A stretch of DNA of 9,061 nt from positions 1-9,061 of the forward strand of contig CAIUEQ010000251.1 in assembly GCA_903898215.1 (NCBI GenBank). Reading direction: 5' to 3'. The notes under the pieces are model-generated. The model was not told where the DNA came from, did not search any database, and was given only the letters and a program-made list of their open reading frames with translations. A program made the translations under genes and the position numbers. Source of the stretch: an uncultured Bacteroidota bacterium (GTDB lineage Bacteria; Bacteroidota; Bacteroidia; UKL13-3). How positions within the stretch are numbered: position 1 is the stretch's first letter; each line of letters begins with the position of its first letter. Below are positions 5,891-9,061 of the stretch, piece after piece.

Positions 5891-6637
5891 ATGAACTTTT
5901 TTAAAAGTCTGGGTGCCAATATTTTTGCCATAATCATTTCAGTTATTGTGGTTTTTACTGTGGTATCTTTTATCCTTAATTCGTATACACGACACGGTGA
6001 ATCACTTACTGTGCCTGATATTCGCGGATTAAAAATATCGGAAATGCAGCGCATCTTATCTGAAAAAAAATTACAATATGTAATCACCGATTCACTTTTT
6101 TTTGCAGATAAACCCGCCTTGAGTGTTGTTGAACAAAATCCTTCTCCTCAATCAAAAGTAAAAGAAGGACGAATAATATATATCACCATCAATGCTAATT
6201 CAGCACCTACCGTTTTAATGCCAAACCTTGTTGATATTTCTATCAGACAGGCTTCTGCAATGCTTTTGAATGTGGGATTGAAACCTGGAAAACTTATTTA
6301 CAAACCTGATATTGCACAAAATGTGGTGCTCGATATGTTGTATCGCGGACAAACAATTAAAGCCGAATCTAAAATACCCAAAGGCTCAACAATTGATTTA
6401 GTATTAGGTGATGGACTAGATGGTTCCGATGTTTCGCTTCCGGATTTAACAGGATTAACTTTAGAAGAAGCAAGTAATTTATTGGCAAGTTCATCGTTAA
6501 ATAAAGGTTCTGTAATTTTTGAAGGAGCTGTTAAAGATTCATCGTCAGCAAAAGTTTTTAAACAAGACCCACCTTTCAATGATGGCAAAATGCTAAGAAG
6601 CGGACATGCAGTTGATCTATTTTTAAAACAAGAATGA
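5891..6637 (+). CDS. Membrane-anchored protein with three PASTA domains
   Basis: This 248-residue protein has a short cytoplasmic N-terminus, one membrane segment (about residues 10-30, 'IFAIIISVIVVFTVVSFIL') and a periplasmic part made of three PASTA repeats. Repeat 1 (about 39-101) starts T-V-P-D-I-R-G and carries 'VVEQNPSPQSKVKEG'. Repeat 2 (about 107-173) starts V-L-M-P-N-L-V. Repeat 3 (about 181-247) starts V-S-L-P-D-L-T-G with 'VFKQDPPFNDGKMLRSG'. PASTA domains of penicillin-binding proteins and Ser/Thr kinases bind peptidoglycan fragments or beta-lactams, but no kinase or transpeptidase domain is fused here. From family knowledge, a stand-alone PASTA protein next to ddl is a recurring Bacteroidota arrangement. 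A role in sensing or holding the cell wall is inferred. It begins 88 bases after the ligase gene, and its TGA overlaps the next gene's ATG (A-T-G-A), which suggests translational coupling. Confidence 0.92.
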   Translation: MNFFKSLGANIFAIIISVIVVFTVVSFILNSYTRHGESLTVPDIRGLKISEMQRILSEKKLQYVITDSLFFADKPALSVVEQNPSPQSKVKEGRIIYITINANSAPTVLMPNLVDISIRQASAMLLNVGLKPGKLIYKPDIAQNVVLDMLYRGQTIKAESKIPKGSTIDLVLGDGLDGSDVSLPDLTGLTLEEASNLLASSSLNKGSVIFEGAVKDSSSAKVFKQDPPFNDGKMLRSGHAVDLFLKQE

Positions 6638-9061
6638 AGAAATTTTTATTCGTAATTTATTTTCTATTTATAGGATATTTCACCTTTGCCCAAAATGGTG
6701 AGAAGAGAAGCTCATTAACTGAAAACTTTGAATTATCTCAATACGCAAAACTTCATCCCGATAAAACAGAGAGAATATTCGGAAATAATATTTACTCAAA
6801 AACCGGTTTGGCTGATAGCAGTTTCCCTTTCATAGAACGTTTTACAAATCCCGGAACTTTTCTTTTATTTTCAAATTGGGCTGATGCAAACGTTACAAGA
6901 ATTGGCCAATCAGTTATGTTTGATGCTTTTGATCGTTTTGGAAATGTTTATCCAGGCAATCATTATGGACAAGCCGATTCACTAACTTCACAACCTATCC
7001 GATTAACTGTTACATCAAACCTTTATTTAGAATTTAATTACAGTGGCGGTAGCACTTGGTATGATGGAGATTCATTGATATTACAAATTTTAGATAAGAA
7101 CGGTAAATGGAAAAGAATTTGGTACTCGTCAATTTATGAAGTTAACAAAACAATCACCTTACCAATCGACCAAACTTCAATCCCATTAGATTCATTAGAC
7201 CCTACACATATTGTTTTCAGATTTATCAATTTAACTAATCTCTATTCAGGTATTACTGAAGATTTTATTTTAAACTATTTTGTTTTCGCTCATAAATTGG
7301 ATTTACCAGCTTATGATAACATGAGCGTTTTTTCTGAAGATTCTTTTCCATCAAAAGTATATTGGAGTCAGGCAAAAACTAAAATAACCATTGGTTCGCA
7401 ATTAGGTTTACCATGGTGTAATCCTGCTGTTTTTGATGCCTTCGATGAGAATAAAAAGTTATATAGCAATACAGCAGGAACAGGATTTGCCGACACCTTG
7501 GCATCGCATTATATCGACCTTTCGAATTTTACTTCAAAGGATTCTGTTTTTTTAAGATTTTATTATCGGGCAATGCCAAGTTCAAAATCTGCCGATTCAC
7601 TTTTTCTGGAATTTAAAAACTCTTCAGGATCATGGATACGTGTAAAAGGATTTTCGGGAAGCCCGTTTAATAATTTCAAATTATTCAGTCAGTATGTAAA
7701 TTTTACAAATTTTAAATCTGCCTTTTTTCAGTTTCGATTGATCAATAAAACTACCTATACTTTAAACGATACTTCTAAATGGATTGTGAGTGGATTTAAT
7801 TTCGGCAAAAAACTTTCTTTACCTCTCATTGAAGATTTTTCGTCATCAAAAATTTATCCTGACCCTGGTTATTGGAAAGATAAATTAGTATACATAAACA
7901 ATCATTTCCCAATTGATCCTCCAAGTTTTAATGTAGCAACTTTTGATGGACTTGATAACCGTGGAAACCCTTATGGCTTTGGAAGAGGCTATTGCGACTC
8001 TCTCACAACTTGGCCAATAAATCTATCAGGATACACTGTTGCTGATTCAATCTATTTAAGTTTTTTTATCGAACCAAAAGGGTTAGGAGAAAAACCCAGT
8101 AGCAATGATTCTTTTATTGTTGAGATGAGAAATTCACCATACGACCCAAACGCTTTTACTACTGTTTGGGGAACTGTTGCATCAAAATATCCCGACACAG
8201 CATTTACTCAAATCTTTATAAAAATAGATAGCAGTTATCTTCATGATGATTTCCAATTTCGATTTAAAAATATTGGAAGTTTAACCGGAAATTTAAAACA
8301 TTGGAATTTAGATTATATCAGACTTGATAGAGGAAGAAACAAAAACGACACTTCATATACTGATGATGCAATTTCAACTGCACCGCAAAGTTTATTGAAA
8401 ACATATTCCTCTCTACCGTGGGGACATTATATTTTAAATAAGGCACTTTTTGATATCGACACTCAATATTTTTATTTAAAAAACAACTCCAATAATTCTC
8501 ATAATACCAATTACTATAGGGTAATTTATGATCAGCAAAAATCAGTTGTTGAATCTTATTCTAATATCATCAACAACTTTCCTGCAGGACAAATTTATAA
8601 AGCCTTTGTTCCTAAAACTAATCCGCTTGTAACGCCATCTGCATCTGTTGATACCGTTTTATTTACTTGTAAATATTCTTTAAAGGAAGCAACTTCAGTT
8701 GATAATATTCCTTCAAACGACACCTTTGTTACACAACAAATTTTTAGCAATTATTTTGCTTATGATGATGGCAGTGCCGAAGCCGGATATGATGTTGCAA
8801 ACCGACCGGGATCTGTTGCACTGGGATACAATTTACCAAAGGCCGATACATTATATGGCATTGCTCTTTTCTTTAATCAATCAGCAGTGAATGTTTCAGG
8901 ACGCTCATTTAACTTTAAGGTTTGGAAAGATATTGCACAGCCACCTGCACAATCAGGAGAAACACTGCTAAAAGATATCATTGGAAACCCTTGTGAATAT
9001 CCTTTTTCAGGACCCGTTTATCAAAATAAGATCAATGGATTTTATTATTATAAATTTCATG
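6634..9061 (+). CDS. Large secreted surface protein with three beta-sandwich repeats, probable T9SS cargo, 3' truncated by the window edge
   Basis: The frame is open without a stop from the ATG at 6634 to the window end (809 codons seen). A signal peptide is clear: M-K-K-F-L-F, a hydrophobic stretch to about residue 17, and a probable cut after T-F-A19 before Gln. The rest is rich in Asn, Ser, Tyr and Phe and predicted to be all beta. Three related units follow one another at an even spacing, marked by F-D-A-F-D at residue 96, F-D-A-F-D at 267 and F-D-G-L-D at 437. Each is followed by a D-S/T-L stretch and D-S-L/F plus W strands. A conserved-looking block 'YDDGSAEAGY' (710-719) and 'FNFKVWKD' come later. 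These features are common in Bacteroidota proteins that end in a type IX secretion sorting domain, but the C-terminus is outside the window, so T9SS export is inferred. No catalytic motif was recognised; adhesion or matrix roles are possible. Its start overlaps the PASTA gene's stop by 4 bases. Confidence 0.88.
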   Translation, partial: MKKFLFVIYFLFIGYFTFAQNGEKRSSLTENFELSQYAKLHPDKTERIFGNNIYSKTGLADSSFPFIERFTNPGTFLLFSNWADANVTRIGQSVMFDAFDRFGNVYPGNHYGQADSLTSQPIRLTVTSNLYLEFNYSGGSTWYDGDSLILQILDKNGKWKRIWYSSIYEVNKTITLPIDQTSIPLDSLDPTHIVFRFINLTNLYSGITEDFILNYFVFAHKLDLPAYDNMSVFSEDSFPSKVYWSQAKTKITIGSQLGLPWCNPAVFDAFDENKKLYSNTAGTGFADTLASHYIDLSNFTSKDSVFLRFYYRAMPSSKSADSLFLEFKNSSGSWIRVKGFSGSPFNNFKLFSQYVNFTNFKSAFFQFRLINKTTYTLNDTSKWIVSGFNFGKKLSLPLIEDFSSSKIYPDPGYWKDKLVYINNHFPIDPPSFNVATFDGLDNRGNPYGFGRGYCDSLTTWPINLSGYTVADSIYLSFFIEPKGLGEKPSSNDSFIVEMRNSPYDPNAFTTVWGTVASKYPDTAFTQIFIKIDSSYLHDDFQFRFKNIGSLTGNLKHWNLDYIRLDRGRNKNDTSYTDDAISTAPQSLLKTYSSLPWGHYILNKALFDIDTQYFYLKNNSNNSHNTNYYRVIYDQQKSVVESYSNIINNFPAGQIYKAFVPKTNPLVTPSASVDTVLFTCKYSLKEATSVDNIPSNDTFVTQQIFSNYFAYDDGSAEAGYDVANRPGSVALGYNLPKADTLYGIALFFNQSAVNVSGRSFNFKVWKDIAQPPAQSGETLLKDIIGNPCEYPFSGPVYQNKINGFYYYKFH
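6919..8340 (+). repeat. Three-fold repeated protein unit of about 170 residues within the surface protein
   Basis: The F-D-A/G-F/L-D marker begins at codons 96, 267 and 437 of the surface protein, a spacing of 171 and 170 residues. After each marker comes a similar order of elements: a Gly/Tyr-rich loop, a Q-A-D-S-L-T-S / F-A-D-T-L-A-S / Y-C-D-S-L-T-T segment, an I-x-L strand, a D-S-L/F strand and a W-containing strand. Repeat 3 is the most complete and ends near 'FQFRFKN' and 'WNLDYIRLDR'. Divergence at the DNA level is high, so this is an old duplication. Confidence 0.65.

Noticed and set aside
5764..6087. 107-residue open frame on the minus strand
   Set aside because: It overlaps the end of the ligase, the promoter gap and the PASTA gene's membrane segment in antisense, and its composition looks random.
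6298..6588. 96-residue open frame on the minus strand
   Set aside because: It is a shadow of PASTA repeats 2 and 3; Ser/Pro-rich antisense frames are common opposite such repeats.
8699..8890. 63-residue open frame on the plus strand
   Set aside because: It is out of frame inside the surface protein, whose frame is continuous here and carries recognisable motifs such as YDDGSAE.

Overview
The window reads as Bacteroidota chromosome. The DNA is AT-rich. Good matches to the Bacteroidota -7 promoter box (TAnnTTTG) lie just upstream of several start codons, and there are no clear Shine-Dalgarno sites. The gene set also fits: a DUF6588-like outer-membrane protein, a secreted TlpA-type thioredoxin, a Ddl gene followed by a membrane-anchored PASTA protein, and a very large surface protein of the type IX secretion (T9SS) kind. 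I cannot place it below phylum with confidence. There are no RNA genes, mobile elements or CRISPR arrays, and no gene-free stretch over 300 bases.

Layout. The left edge holds the 3' end of a glycosyltransferase (+). A strong symmetric hairpin follows and probably terminates both this gene and the converging barrel gene (-). A 225-base divergent region then leads to a solitary type I methionine aminopeptidase (+), which has a short hairpin in its presumed leader. Its stop lies 4 bases from the stop of a convergent TlpA/ResA-like thiol-disulfide protein (-). A second divergent promoter region precedes the most striking gene, an 889-residue head-to-tail fusion of two complete D-Ala-D-Ala-ligase-type ATP-grasp modules. 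After 88 bases comes a single-pass protein with three PASTA domains. Its stop codon overlaps the start of a secreted protein (at least 809 residues) that runs off the right edge.

How they fit together. The tandem ligase acts at the D-Ala-D-X step of peptidoglycan precursor synthesis, and the PASTA protein is a likely periplasmic muropeptide or cell-wall sensor, so the right half looks like a cell-envelope locus. The main point of interest is the asymmetry of the fused ligase. Module 1 keeps the Glu-Ser-Tyr triad known from E. coli DdlB. Module 2 keeps the ATP- and Mg-binding residues but has Cys in place of Ser150 and Phe in place of Tyr216. Changes at the Ser and Tyr positions are linked to altered second-substrate choice (D-Ala versus D-lactate). 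The two halves may therefore do different reactions, or one may be regulatory.
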